From positions 1 to 33,717 of the forward strand of contig CAIMSN010000074.1 in the NCBI GenBank assembly GCA_903844135.1: a DNA stretch of 33,717 nt, in the 5' to 3' direction. Shown here one piece after another: positions 22,866-33,590 of this stretch (positions are counted from its first letter, which is position 1; every line of letters starts with the position of its first letter). Position numbers and translations under genes: made by a program. This DNA comes from an uncultured Rhodospirillales bacterium. GTDB lineage: Bacteria; Pseudomonadota; Alphaproteobacteria; Acetobacterales; Acetobacteraceae. The notes under the pieces are model-generated. The model searched no databases. It saw only the letters and a list, made by a program, of their open reading frames with translations, and was not told the DNA's origin.

Positions 22866-25094
22866 TCAGAAATCCTTGTGCAGCGCGAAACCGCCATAGC
22901 GGCCATAGTCGCGGGCGATGCCCTGCACCACGCCGCCGAGATTCCCGTACGCCAGCACGTTGGCGTAGTGCTTGTTCAGCACGTTCTTCAGGATGCCGGT
23001 CAGGCGCCAGCGTCTGGCATGGTCGACCAGCGACACGTTGACGTCCCAGATCCCGTACGAGTCCTGGATCGTATCCGCGGTCTCGTTCAGCGAATATTGC
23101 GTCCGGCTCTGCCACGCATAGTCCGACCCCAGCGCGAGATCGAGATTGTCCGACAGTTCGACCAGGTAGTCGGCGCGCAAATCCAGCTTCCAGCGCGGCG
23201 CGAACGGCAGAGGCTGGCCGTTGATGTTGCAGCTCGTCGGCGCATTGCTCGGGCAGTTGAACTGGTCGACATGCGCGTCGTCGTACGACGCCACCGTCGC
23301 CAGCGTCAGGTGGCGGACCGGCCTGATGCTCAGATCCGCCTCCACGCCGCGGCTCGACACGCTGCCGGCGTTGATCAGCCTGGTCACGGTGGCGCCGGCG
23401 ACGGTGTCGAGGAAGTTGGCCTGGTAGTTGTCGAACTGCTCGAGGAACGCCGCCAGGTTCGCCGTCACGCGGTGGTTCAGGAACTGCGATTTCAGGCCGA
23501 GCTCGAACGCGTTGTTGGTCTCCGGCTTCAGCGCCGTGGTGTCGGTCTGCTGCATGTTGAAGAACACGTTGTAGGCCGGACCCTTATAGCCGCGCGAATA
23601 GGTGAAATAGGTCATCGCGTCCGGGCCGAGATCGTACTGCAGCCCGATCCGGTCGACATAGCCGTTCTCCGCCGTCGACCCGGTGCTGGCGAAACTCGGC
23701 CGCACCCCGGTGACCGCCACCGCGCTGGTCGAGGCGCGCGCGAAATCATACGACAGATCGTCGCGCAGCACCCGCAATCCGAGGATCGCGTGCAGCCTGG
23801 AGGTCAGGTTGACGTTGCCCTCGCCGAAGATCGCGTAGTTGTCGCCAGTGGTGCCGTAATCGGCGATGCCGGTATTCACCACCCTGGCGCCGGCGACCGA
23901 CTGCATGACCTGCCGCCCGTAGGTCTCGCTGTCGTCGGCATGCAGGTAATAGAGCCCGGCGACGAAGTCGACATACCGTCCCTTCGGCGAGGCGAGGCGC
24001 AGCTCCTCCGATTCCTGGTTGAAATCCAGGTCGCCGCGATCGGCGATACCGGGCAGGCTCGGCGTGACCGACGCCACCTGGTCGTAATCCTGGAACTGGG
24101 TGTTCTGCCAGCGCCGGTAGGCGCTGACCGAGGTGAGCGTGTAGCCGCCGCCCAGCTTGCGATCGAGCGTGACCGACGCGCCGCCGTTGTTGTCGTTCAC
24201 CCGGCTGGTGAGGTTCTGGTTGATGTCGCTGTTGTCGCGCGACGGCACGATCCCGGCCTGGGCCAGCGCGCCGGCCAGCGGCAGGCTGTTGGTGATGCGG
24301 TCGGTCGGGTAGGCGATCTGCTGCGTCGCCACGAACACGCCGTTCGGCGCGTTGTCGTCGGAGCGCAGGTAATCCAGTCCGAGCGTGACCTTGGTGTCCG
24401 GGTCGGGCGTCCAGGCCAGCCTGACCCGGGCCCCGTCATGGCGGTAGCCATTGACCGTCTTGTCGTCCAGCACGTTGCGCACGTTGCCGTCGAAGCCGCT
24501 GACCAGCACGTCGACCAGCGCCGTCACCCGGTTCGGCACCAGCGTGCCAGACACCCCGCCCTTGAGACGATACTCGTCGCCGGAGAAGTACGAGGTGTCG
24601 GTGTAGGCGTGGAACGCGTCGGTCGGCTGGGTGGTGACGATGTTCACCACGCCGGCCGAGGCGTTCTTGCCGAACAACGTGCCCTGCGGCCCGCGCAGCA
24701 CCTCGACATGGTCCAGGTCGAGCAGGTCGAGCGTCGCCTGCCCCGACCGCGCCAGCACCACCCCGTCGATCACCGTGGAAACCGACGGCTCCACCCCGGG
24801 AGAGGTGGAGATGGTGCCGATGCCGCGAATGAACACGGTCCGGTCCTTGTTCGAGGTGGCGGTGCGGAAATTGGCGCTCGGCACCTTCTGCAGCACGTCC
24901 TGCAGGCTGATCAGGTTGTCGCGCGCCGCCTGTTGCGCGGTGATCACCGAGACCGCCACCGGCACCTTCTGCAGCGGCTCGGCACGGCGGCGGGCGGTGA
25001 CGGTGACCTGCTCGGGGTCCTTCGGGGCGGCCGCCGCCAGGGCCTGCCCGCCGGCCGCCATCAGGAGCGCCACCGCGCCGAGGGAAGATCGCAT
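22866..25094 (-). CDS. TonB-dependent outer-membrane receptor
   Basis: A receptor of about 742 residues with a cleavable signal peptide (MRSSLGAVALLMAAGGQALA), a TonB box-like EQVTVTARR, a plug domain with the block VEVLRGPQGTLFGKNASAGVVNIVT, and a 22-strand beta-barrel ending in the aromatic Phe expected of an outer-membrane protein. It belongs to the large group abundant in sphingomonads and acetic-acid bacteria, importing siderophores, carbohydrates, aromatics or other bulky solutes. The ATG at 25094 is chosen over 25124 because the signal peptide then starts properly and because the candidate promoter would begin transcription right beside 25124. It heads an operon with the MFS transporter, suggesting nutrient rather than iron uptake. 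Confidence 0.92.
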   Translation of the reverse strand: MRSSLGAVALLMAAGGQALAAAAPKDPEQVTVTARRRAEPLQKVPVAVSVITAQQAARDNLISLQDVLQKVPSANFRTATSNKDRTVFIRGIGTISTSPGVEPSVSTVIDGVVLARSGQATLDLLDLDHVEVLRGPQGTLFGKNASAGVVNIVTTQPTDAFHAYTDTSYFSGDEYRLKGGVSGTLVPNRVTALVDVLVSGFDGNVRNVLDDKTVNGYRHDGARVRLAWTPDPDTKVTLGLDYLRSDDNAPNGVFVATQQIAYPTDRITNSLPLAGALAQAGIVPSRDNSDINQNLTSRVNDNNGGASVTLDRKLGGGYTLTSVSAYRRWQNTQFQDYDQVASVTPSLPGIADRGDLDFNQESEELRLASPKGRYVDFVAGLYYLHADDSETYGRQVMQSVAGARVVNTGIADYGTTGDNYAIFGEGNVNLTSRLHAILGLRVLRDDLSYDFARASTSAVAVTGVRPSFASTGSTAENGYVDRIGLQYDLGPDAMTYFTYSRGYKGPAYNVFFNMQQTDTTALKPETNNAFELGLKSQFLNHRVTANLAAFLEQFDNYQANFLDTVAGATVTRLINAGSVSSRGVEADLSIRPVRHLTLATVASYDDAHVDQFNCPSNAPTSCNINGQPLPFAPRWKLDLRADYLVELSDNLDLALGSDYAWQSRTQYSLNETADTIQDSYGIWDVNVSLVDHARRWRLTGILKNVLNKHYANVLAYGNLGGVVQGIARDYGRYGGFALHKDF

Positions 25095-25133
25095 CGTCAC
25101 CACCGTGGCCCCACAAACCCGCATTCGGGTGTG

Positions 25134-25162
25134 TAGTTATTCGGCAGTCACGATTCTGTCAA
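25134..25162 (-). promoter_or_regulatory. Candidate promoter of the TonB receptor-MFS operon
   Basis: On the minus strand a perfect TTGACA (25157-25162) is followed after 17 bases by TAACTA (25134-25139). The -35 element is exact, the -10 element weak, and the region is distinctly AT-rich. Transcription would begin near 25127, giving a leader of about 33 bases to the ATG at 25094. It lies in the 108-base gap after the acyl-CoA dehydrogenase stop, so the receptor operon probably has its own promoter. Confidence 0.4.
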
Positions 25163-25202
25163 AGCCAGCGAAAGAAACAACGACTATCGGTCGTGGAATG
25201 CG

Positions 25203-26324
25203 TCAGGCCGCGGCGCCCAGCGCGATGTACCGGCCCAGATGGTGGTCCTCGTCGCCCAGCATGTGGTCGATCATGATCAGCCGCTTGGCGTAGTGCGGCA
25301 GCGGCAGCTCCCAGGTCATGCCGATGCCGCCATGCAGATGGATCGACTCCTCTGCGACCAGCGCGCCGACCCTGCCGATGGTGAACTTCGCCGCCGAGAT
25401 CGCCCGCTCCCGCGCATGCCTGGGCTGGTCCAGCGCCGCGGCGGCATTGATCGCCGCCGAGCTCGCCTGCTCGATCTCGATCGCCAGCGTCGCCATGCGA
25501 TGCTGCAGCGCCTGGAACTTGCCGATCGGCATGCCGAACTGCACCCGGGTGCGCAAATAGTCGAGCGTCGCGTCGCGGCAGAACCCCATCGCGCCCACCG
25601 CCTCCGCCGCCAGCGCCACGATCCCGGCCGCCACCGCATCCTCGATCGCCGCATGCGCCGCGCCGCCCACCCTGGAGCCGGCGTCGAGACGCACGCCGCG
25701 CAGCGTCAGGTCGCCGCCACGGCCGCCATCGATCAGGCCGTAATCGCGGATCTCGACCCCGGCTGCGTCGGACGGGACCAGGAAAAGGCCGATCCCGTCG
25801 GTCGCCGTGGCGTCCCCGTCGATCCTGGCGGAGACCAGCACGGTGCCGGCGAGGCCCAGCGACGGCACCACCGACTTGGCGCCGTCCAGCACCCAGCCCT
25901 CGCCGTCCCGCACCGCCCGGGTGGTCACGTCGGCGATGTCGTAACGCCCCTGCGGCTCGTAGAACGCGGCGGTGACGATCTCCGAGCCGTCGATCATCGA
26001 CGCCAGCATGGTCTCGTGGCCGCCTTCCGCCGCCAGCACCCGGCCGGCCAGCAGCGTGCCGAGGAACGGCTCGACCACCAGGTTGCGGCCGAGCGCATGG
26101 AACACGGCGTGGATGTCGAACGCGCCGCCGGCGAAGCCGCCGGACTCCTCCGTGAACAGCGCGCCGACCGCGCCGAGCTCGACCAGCCCGGCCCAGATCG
26201 CCGGATCATGGCCGGCATCGGAGGCGGCGACCCGCTTCCAGGCCTCGAAGCCCCAGCGGTCGCCCAGATAGCGGTTGAGCGAGTCGCCCAGCATGCGGCG
26301 ATCGTCGGTGGGTTCGAAGTTCAT
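25203..26324 (-). CDS. Acyl-CoA dehydrogenase family protein, small partner subunit
   Basis: A 373-residue acyl-CoA dehydrogenase homologue. It has the C-terminal QFGMPIGKFQALQHRMA helix motif and IHLHGGIGMTWELPL, both usual in the family, and a shortened, variable middle domain. Neither canonical catalytic-glutamate position seems to hold Glu: the segment near the C-terminus reads KRLIMIDHMLGD and the alternative helix reads AAGIVALAAEAVG. In steroid side-chain degradation such short members pair with a second ACAD to form a heterotetramer in which only one partner is catalytic. Here the larger ACAD gene ends three bases upstream of its start, so a complex is likely. It is the last gene of the right-hand operon. 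Confidence 0.87.
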   Translation of the reverse strand: MNFEPTDDRRMLGDSLNRYLGDRWGFEAWKRVAASDAGHDPAIWAGLVELGAVGALFTEESGGFAGGAFDIHAVFHALGRNLVVEPFLGTLLAGRVLAAEGGHETMLASMIDGSEIVTAAFYEPQGRYDIADVTTRAVRDGEGWVLDGAKSVVPSLGLAGTVLVSARIDGDATATDGIGLFLVPSDAAGVEIRDYGLIDGGRGGDLTLRGVRLDAGSRVGGAAHAAIEDAVAAGIVALAAEAVGAMGFCRDATLDYLRTRVQFGMPIGKFQALQHRMATLAIEIEQASSAAINAAAALDQPRHARERAISAAKFTIGRVGALVAEESIHLHGGIGMTWELPLPHYAKRLIMIDHMLGDEDHHLGRYIALGAAA

Positions 26325-26327
26325 CGC

Positions 26328-27521
26328 TCAGAGCCCCAGCGCGCCGGCGATGATCGTGCGCTGGATCTCGTTGGATCCGCCGAAGATCGACAGCTTGCGG
26401 TTGTTGAAATACTCCGCCGCCACCGGCGCCGCGTAGTCCGGGCCGATGCTCTCGCCGTTATGCTCCGCATCGAGCGCCTCGGAGACGAACGGCTGCGCGT
26501 ACGGCCCGAGCGCGCGGCGGGTGAGGGAGCTGATCTCCTGGCGGATCTCGGTGCCGCGCACCTTGAGCATCGAGCTCTCCGGCCCGGCCGGCGCGCCATG
26601 TGCCGCCGCGGCCAGCACGCGCAGGTTGGTGGTCTTCATGTTGTCGAGATCGATCTCGATCCTGGCCAGGCGCGCGGCGAAGAACGGATCCTCGGTCAGC
26701 GGCCGGCCGGACTTCTTCTGCTTGCCGGCGATCTGCCGCAGCCAGTCCAGCGCTGCGATCGAGCCGCCGACGCCGGCGATGTTGGTGCGCTCGTAGGTCA
26801 GCAGATACTTGGCATAGGTCCAGCCCTTGTTCTCCTCGCCGACCAGGTTCGCCACCGGCACCCGGACGTCGGTGAAGAACACCTCGTTGACCTCGTGCTC
26901 GCCATCCAGCGTGATGATCGGCCGGACCTCGATGCCCGGGCTCTTCATGTCGATCAGCAGGAACGAGATCCCCTCCTGCTTCTTGGCCTTGGGGTCGGTG
27001 CGCACCAGGCAGAAGATCATGTCGGCGTGCTGGCCGAGCGTGGTCCAGGTCTTCTGGCCGTTGACCACGTAGGCGTCGCCGTCGCGCACCGCGCTGGTGC
27101 GCAGGCTGGCCAGGTCGGAGCCGGAGCCCGGCTCGGAATAGCCCTGGCACCACCAGTCGCTGCCGTCGAGGATGCGCGGCAGGTAGTGCGCCTTCTGCGC
27201 CTCGGTGCCGTACTTGATCAGCACCGGGCCGAGCATGCTGACGCCGAACGGCACGATCCTGGGCGCCCCGGCGAGCGCGCTCTCGTAGTCGAAGATGTAG
27301 CGCTGCACCACGCTCCAGCCGGGACCGCCATATTGCTCCGGCCAGTGCGACGCCAGCCAGCCGCGCGCGTTCAGGATGGCGTGGAATTCCTCGTGGTCCT
27401 GCTTGGTCAGGCGCTTGCCGCTATTGACCTTGTCGACGATGTGACGCGGCAGTTTCTCGGCCAGGAAGGTCCGGACCTCGGCGCGGAAGGCTTCCTCGTC
27501 CGGCGTGAAATTCAGCTCCAT
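26328..27521 (-). CDS. Acyl-CoA dehydrogenase, catalytic partner
   Basis: A 397-residue flavoprotein that introduces the alpha-beta double bond into an acyl-CoA and passes electrons to ETF. Landmarks are CQGYSEPGSGSDLASL (substrate and FAD contact), VNGQKTWTT, and the C-terminal IFGGSNEIQR. In the last motif Gly stands where medium-chain enzymes have the catalytic Glu, but TYERTNIAG carries a Glu at the position used by isovaleryl-CoA dehydrogenase, so it is probably active with that base. The ATG at 27521 lies inside the end of the thioesterase gene (10-base overlap). FadE-type relatives act on long-chain, branched or steroid-derived acyl-CoAs. Confidence 0.9.
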   Translation of the reverse strand: MELNFTPDEEAFRAEVRTFLAEKLPRHIVDKVNSGKRLTKQDHEEFHAILNARGWLASHWPEQYGGPGWSVVQRYIFDYESALAGAPRIVPFGVSMLGPVLIKYGTEAQKAHYLPRILDGSDWWCQGYSEPGSGSDLASLRTSAVRDGDAYVVNGQKTWTTLGQHADMIFCLVRTDPKAKKQEGISFLLIDMKSPGIEVRPIITLDGEHEVNEVFFTDVRVPVANLVGEENKGWTYAKYLLTYERTNIAGVGGSIAALDWLRQIAGKQKKSGRPLTEDPFFAARLARIEIDLDNMKTTNLRVLAAAAHGAPAGPESSMLKVRGTEIRQEISSLTRRALGPYAQPFVSEALDAEHNGESIGPDYAAPVAAEYFNNRKLSIFGGSNEIQRTIIAGALGL

Positions 27522-28003
27522 GGGATGTCCGCCTTCTCTTGAACACCGTCCGGGTGCATCGCCCGTTCGGTGATGGTGCTGCGCCAAGGCGCGGGAATCG
27601 GAATCGGCCGCTCGGTCCGCCGCGAGATGCAGACCTGCACGATCCGGCCCTCCGCCGATGGCATCTGGGCATGCTCGGCGAAGGCGCCAAGATGCCAGCT
27701 CAGGCTGGACTGGCCGAACCGCTCCAGCGACAGGCCGATCTCCACCATGCCGGGGTAGCGCAGCGCACTGACGTAGCGGCACGAGGATTCGGCGATATAG
27801 GCGATCGCGTCGCTGCCGCCGCCCGGAGTCTGGCCGATCTGGTAGAGCCCCGCGCCGAGCAGGAACGAGTTCAGAGCGGTGTCGTACCAGGCGTAGTAGA
27901 CGGCGTTGTTGACGTGGCCGAACGCATCGTTGTCGCCGAACCGCGTATCGATCCGGTGCCAGTGCCGGTAATGCGCGCGCGGCCTGAGCGGCGGCCGGCT
28001 CAC
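27512..28003 (-). CDS. Hotdog-fold acyl-CoA thioesterase (4HBT family)
   Basis: A 163-residue thioesterase of the 4-hydroxybenzoyl-CoA thioesterase/YbgC group. The active-site segment RFGDNDAFGHVNNAVYYAW matches the family pattern, with the catalytic Asp in GDND. It hydrolyses acyl-CoA to acid and CoA, perhaps to relieve CoA trapping during catabolism of a poorly degraded acid. The start is a GTG at 28003 that overlaps the stop of the acyl-CoA ligase gene (GTGA), and the end overlaps the acyl-CoA dehydrogenase start by 10 bases. It is thus translationally coupled on both sides. Function is firm at family level; substrate is unknown. Confidence 0.85.
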   Translation of the reverse strand: MSRPPLRPRAHYRHWHRIDTRFGDNDAFGHVNNAVYYAWYDTALNSFLLGAGLYQIGQTPGGGSDAIAYIAESSCRYVSALRYPGMVEIGLSLERFGQSSLSWHLGAFAEHAQMPSAEGRIVQVCISRRTERPIPIPAPWRSTITERAMHPDGVQEKADIPWS

Positions 28004-29727
28004 GAAGCCCCGATCTCCTGCCCCGGCTGGAGCGCAGGCTGCGTTGCAGGCTGCGTTGCAGGCTGGGGCCCAGCTTGGGGCGCCGGCTCGAACAGGCCGG
28101 CATAGCGCGCCCGCAGCAGTTTCTTGTCGATCTTGCCGACGCTGGTCTTGGGCAGGTCCTCGACCAGCTCGATCCGCTCCAGCTTGCCGTAACGACTCAG
28201 CTCGCCGCTGGCGATCGCGGTCTCGAGATGGGTGTTGATCGTCTCGACCGTCACGCTCCTGCCCGCCTGCGGCACCACGACGCCGATCGGCCGCTCGCCC
28301 CATTGCGGGTGCGGCACGCCCACCACGGCGATCGCCTGCACCCCGTCCAGGCTGGAGACGAGGTCCTCCAGGGTCACCGAGCACAGCCACTCGCCGCCGG
28401 TCTTGATGACGTCCTTCAGCCGGTCGCGGATCTGAAGCGTGCCCTGGGAATCGATGGTCGCGACATCCTGGGTGTGCAGCCAGCCGCCGCGCCACAGCGC
28501 GTCCGAGGCCTGCGCGTTGCCGACATAGCACGGCGTCAGCCACGGGCTCCTGATCACCAGCTCGCCGCGCGTGGCGCCGTCCGCCGGCACGTCGCGCATC
28601 GCCTCGTCGACCACCCTGACCGACACCAGCGGCACCGGCACGCCGGTCGCGGTGAAGGCCCGCACCAGCGAGTCCTCGCTGCCGTCGCCGTCCGGGCGCG
28701 GCCGGGCCAGGCTGACCATCGGCGCCGTCTCCGACATGCCGTAGCCGGTGACCACCTCCATGCCGCGCCGCCGCCCTTCCCGGCACAGCGCCTGGGTCAG
28801 CGCCGAGCCGCCGATGGTGATCAGCCAGCCGGACAGGTCCGCCCCGCTCTTGTCCGCCGCATCGAAGACCATCTGCAGGATGGTCGGCACGCAATGCGAA
28901 TAGGTGACCTTCTCCGCCGCGCGCAGGCGCAGCAGCGTCGCCGGCTCGTAGCGGCCGGGATAGACCTGCTTCACGCCGAGCATGGTGGCGATGTACGGCA
29001 CCCCCCAGGCATGCACGTGAAACATCGGCGTCAGCGGCATGTAGACGTCGTCGATGCCGAAGCCGCGCGCCCTGGTGGTGCCGAACGGTCCGTTGGCGGC
29101 CAGCGCATGCAGCACGATCTGGCGATGCGTGAAGCAGACCTGCTTCGGGCTGCCGGTGGTGCCGCTGGTGAAGAAGGTGGTGGCGATCGCGTTCTCGTCG
29201 AAATCGCGGAAGACGAAATCCGGCGCGGACTGCTCCAGCAGCGCCTCGTACTCGCCGGCGACGCCGGCCGGCGGCGGCGCCGCGTCGCCGTCCATCAGCA
29301 CGACGACGCGCCCGACCCGCGTCAGAAGCGGCGCGATCGCCTCGTACAGCGGCAGGAAGTCGCGATGCACCAGCAGGATCTCTGCCTCGGCGCGGACGAT
29401 GGTCTCGGCGACCTGGGCCGGCGGCAGGCGGACATTCACCGTCTGCAGCACCGCACCCATCATCGGCACGGCGAAATAGCATTCCAGGTAGCGGTGGCTG
29501 TCCCAGTCCATCACCGCGATCACCATGCCTTCCGCGGCGCCCAGCCCGGACAGCGCGCTGGCGAGCCGGCCCAACCGGGTGCGGAAGGTGCGGTATGTCA
29601 TCCGCACCTGGTCGCGATAGACGATCTCCTGGTCGGCGGCGGTCACCAGGGCGGTATCGAGCAGATGACCGATGGTCAGCGGAAAATCATAGGCCTCGGC
29701 AGCCTTCTCGGCGAAACGCAGCGCCAT
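28000..29727 (-). CDS. AMP-forming acyl-CoA synthetase, AlkK-like medium/long-chain type
   Basis: A 575-residue ATP-dependent acid:CoA ligase that activates a free acid for beta-oxidation. The N-terminal block MDWDSHRYLECYFAVPMMGAV closely resembles AlkK-type fatty-acid ligases. The P-loop FFTSGTTGSPK is at about residues 185-195, TGYGMSE is the adenylate motif, and K532 in SVGKIDKK is the C-terminal catalytic lysine. The ATG at 29727 has GGGGAG six bases upstream. The last 25 residues are a Pro/Gln/Thr tail built on a repeated quartet and look unstructured. Its stop is overlapped by the thioesterase start. It follows the hydratase/dehydrogenase gene after a 196-base gap that may hold a promoter. 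Confidence 0.9.
   Translation of the reverse strand: MALRFAEKAAEAYDFPLTIGHLLDTALVTAADQEIVYRDQVRMTYRTFRTRLGRLASALSGLGAAEGMVIAVMDWDSHRYLECYFAVPMMGAVLQTVNVRLPPAQVAETIVRAEAEILLVHRDFLPLYEAIAPLLTRVGRVVVLMDGDAAPPPAGVAGEYEALLEQSAPDFVFRDFDENAIATTFFTSGTTGSPKQVCFTHRQIVLHALAANGPFGTTRARGFGIDDVYMPLTPMFHVHAWGVPYIATMLGVKQVYPGRYEPATLLRLRAAEKVTYSHCVPTILQMVFDAADKSGADLSGWLITIGGSALTQALCREGRRRGMEVVTGYGMSETAPMVSLARPRPDGDGSEDSLVRAFTATGVPVPLVSVRVVDEAMRDVPADGATRGELVIRSPWLTPCYVGNAQASDALWRGGWLHTQDVATIDSQGTLQIRDRLKDVIKTGGEWLCSVTLEDLVSSLDGVQAIAVVGVPHPQWGERPIGVVVPQAGRSVTVETINTHLETAIASGELSRYGKLERIELVEDLPKTSVGKIDKKLLRARYAGLFEPAPQAGPQPATQPATQPALQPGQEIGAS
28035..28065. repeat. 12-bp minisatellite in the ligase C-terminal tail
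   Basis: CAGGCTGCGTTG is repeated in tandem about 2.6 times (units starting at 28035, 28047 and 28059). On the coding strand it encodes the repeated Gln-Pro-Ala-Thr/Leu quartets of the ligase tail. The unit is a multiple of three, so copy-number change would lengthen or shorten the tail without a frameshift. Confidence 0.7.
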
Positions 29728-29754
29728 CTGTTTGCTCCCCACGCACGCCGCGCC

Positions 29755-29771
29755 GGCCTGGTGCCCAGGCC
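29755..29771 (-). other. Hairpin in the leader of the acyl-CoA ligase gene
   Basis: GGCCTGG (29755-29761) and CCAGGCC (29765-29771) pair perfectly around a three-base loop, 28 bases before the ligase start. There is no T-run on the minus strand, so it is more likely an mRNA leader structure than an intrinsic terminator. Confidence 0.35.
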
Positions 29772-29898
29772 CGGTCGGACGATCCGTTTCCCGATGAAGG
29801 AAGAGAACCGGGCCTGATCGCGTTCGCCGTGCGACCACCATCCTGCCCGGTCAGTCATTTGGACGTTCCGCGGTTGCGATCCGCGTGTTTTCGAGATC

Positions 29899-29923
29899 TT
29901 AGTATGGCCGGGACGGCCCGAGA

Positions 29924-29927
<4 letters not shown>
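29899..29927 (-). promoter_or_regulatory. Possible internal promoter before the acyl-CoA ligase gene
   Basis: On the minus strand TTGATC (29922-29927) and TACTAA (29899-29904) are 17 bases apart; the first hexamer contains the stop codon of the hydratase/dehydrogenase gene. The spacer holds a small perfect hairpin, GGCCG-GGA-CGGCC (29906-29918). The gap downstream is the longest within the operon (196 bases), which is where a second promoter would be expected. Matches to consensus are partial. Confidence 0.25.
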
Positions 29928-31966
<2,039 letters not shown>

Positions 31967-31979
31967 CGGAACATCCTGC

Positions 31980-32786
31980 TCAGAGCGTGGTCTTGCCGAT
32001 CTCGCGCGGTCGGCGGAACGGGTGGGAGCTCGACAGGCCGCCATCGACCACCAGCGCATGGCCGGTGATGTAGCTGGCCTCGTCGGAGGCGAGGAACAAA
32101 GCCGCGCCGGCGATCTCGTCCGGCACGCCGCCGCGCCGCAGCGGGGTCAGCTCGCCGATCCGCTCGCCCTTGCCGGCGGCGCGCGCCTGGTCGAACACGA
32201 ACCGCGTCATGCCGGTCTCGATCAGGCCGGGACAGATCGCGTTCACCCGTACTCCGGTGCCGCTGAGCTGCTGGGCGGCGGTCTGCACCAGGTTGATCAC
32301 CCCGGCCTTGGAGGCGGAATAGGCCGGTCCGCCGGCGCCGGCGCGAAGCCCGGCGACCGAGGCGGTGCAGACGATGCTTCCCCCGCCGCGCGCGATCAGA
32401 TGCGGCGCGGCATGGCGGATCGCCAGGAACGGCCCGATCAGGTTGATCCGCAGGATCTCGGCGAAATCCTCCGCCGACTGCTCGAACAGCCCGGCCAGGC
32501 CGCCGCTGATGCCGGCATTGGCGAACACGGTGTCGATGCCGCCTTGGCGCGCCACGGCGCGCTCGACCAGCCGGACGATGTCCGCGTCGCGGCCGGCATC
32601 GCCGTGCATCGCCTCGGCGTCGCCGCCGCCAGCGACGATCTCCGCCGCGGTCGCGTCGGCGCCGTCGGTCAGGTCGAACGCCAGCACGCTGGCGCCCTCG
32701 GCGGCGAACCGCAGCGCGGTGGCGCGTCCGATCCCAGACCCGGCGCCGGTCACGATCACGCTCCTGCCGGCGAAGCGCCGCGTCAT
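31980..32786 (-). CDS. SDR family oxidoreductase (second of tandem pair)
   Basis: A classical short-chain dehydrogenase of 268 residues. GAGSGIG (14-20) binds the cofactor and Asp in AFDLTDG suggests NAD(H); ANAG, CTASVAG and the catalytic AYSASK tetrad members follow, as does [12 protein letters not shown]. Likely roles are 3-hydroxyacyl-CoA or secondary-alcohol dehydrogenation in the same catabolic pathway. The ATG at 32786 gives the normal SDR N-terminus and leaves 13 bases after the previous SDR stop; upstream extension adds only low-complexity sequence. It resembles the adjacent SDR only at the general family level, so the two probably act on different substrates. Confidence 0.9.
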   Translation of the reverse strand: MTRRFAGRSVIVTGAGSGIGRATALRFAAEGASVLAFDLTDGADATAAEIVAGGGDAEAMHGDAGRDADIVRLVERAVARQGGIDTVFANAGISGGLAGLFEQSAEDFAEILRINLIGPFLAIRHAAPHLIARGGGSIVCTASVAGLRAGAGGPAYSASKAGVINLVQTAAQQLSGTGVRVNAICPGLIETGMTRFVFDQARAAGKGERIGELTPLRRGGVPDEIAGAALFLASDEASYITGHALVVDGGLSSSHPFRRPREIGKTTL

Positions 32787-32799
32787 CCGGGAATGTCCA

Positions 32800-33576
32800 T
32801 CAGATGGCGTTGCAGATGGTGGCGCCGCCATCGATCACGATGACCTGGCCGTTCATGTAGGCGCCGCTGGGACCGGCCAGGAACACCGCCGCGCCGGCGA
32901 TCTCGTGCGGCTCGCCGATCCGGCGCATCGGGATGCTGCGGTTGAGCGCCGCCTCGGCCTCCGGGTCCTCCCACAGCGCCTTGGCGAAATCGGTGCGGAT
33001 CACCCCCGGCGCGATCGCGTTGACCCGGACGTTGTGTCGGCCATGCTCGACCGCCAGGTTGCGCACGAGCTGGAAATCCGCCGCCTTGGAGATGTTGTAG
33101 GCGCCGATCACGTCCGAGCCCACCAGCCCGCCGATCGACGAGATCACCACCACCGATCCGCTGCGCCGCTCGATCATCGACGGCGCCACCATGCCGATCA
33201 GCCAGTGGTTCGACAGCACGTTGTTGTCGAGGATCTTGCGGAACTGCTCGTCGGAGATGCCGGCCAGCGGACCGTAATAGGGATTCGAGGCGGCGTTGCA
33301 GACCAGGATGTCGATCGGCCCCAGCGTCGCGCTGGCGTGATCGACCAGCGCCTGCAGCGCCTCCTTGGACGAGAGGCTGGCGGCCTTGGCGATCGCGGTG
33401 CCGGGCCCGTGGCGGGCGTTGATCTCGTCCGCCACCGTCTGGCAGCTCTCTTGCTTGCGGCTGGAGATCACCACCCGCGCGCCCTGCGCGGCGAGCGCCT
33501 CGGCGCTCGCCTTGCCGATGCCGCGCGACGAGCCGGTGACGATCGCGACCTTGCCGCCGAGGTCGAAAAGATTCAT
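32800..33576 (-). CDS. SDR family oxidoreductase (first of tandem pair)
   Basis: A classical short-chain dehydrogenase of 258 residues: GSSRGIG (15-21), [19 protein letters not shown], and the catalytic AYNISK. The SSRK after strand 2 suggests NADP(H). [13 protein letters not shown] is typical of a subgroup found in acyl-CoA dehydrogenase clusters in alphaproteobacteria and actinobacteria. The ATG at 33576 is preferred because GGAG lies eight bases upstream and the product then begins MNLFDLGGK; an ATG at 33594 overlapping the previous stop (ATGA) would add six residues. It is coupled to the upstream phosphotransferase gene and lies 13 bases before the next SDR. Confidence 0.9.
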   Translation of the reverse strand: MNLFDLGGKVAIVTGSSRGIGKASAEALAAQGARVVISSRKQESCQTVADEINARHGPGTAIAKAASLSSKEALQALVDHASATLGPIDILVCNAASNPYYGPLAGISDEQFRKILDNNVLSNHWLIGMVAPSMIERRSGSVVVISSIGGLVGSDVIGAYNISKAADFQLVRNLAVEHGRHNVRVNAIAPGVIRTDFAKALWEDPEAEAALNRSIPMRRIGEPHEIAGAAVFLAGPSGAYMNGQVIVIDGGATICNAI

Positions 33577-33590
33577 TTCGGGTTCTCCGT

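Noticed and set aside
22878-25136. A plus-strand open frame of about 750 codons antisense to the TonB-dependent receptor
   Set aside because: It mirrors the receptor gene almost exactly, is Arg/His/Gln-rich with no domain, and arises from the GC-biased third codon positions of the real gene. The receptor has a full set of family motifs.
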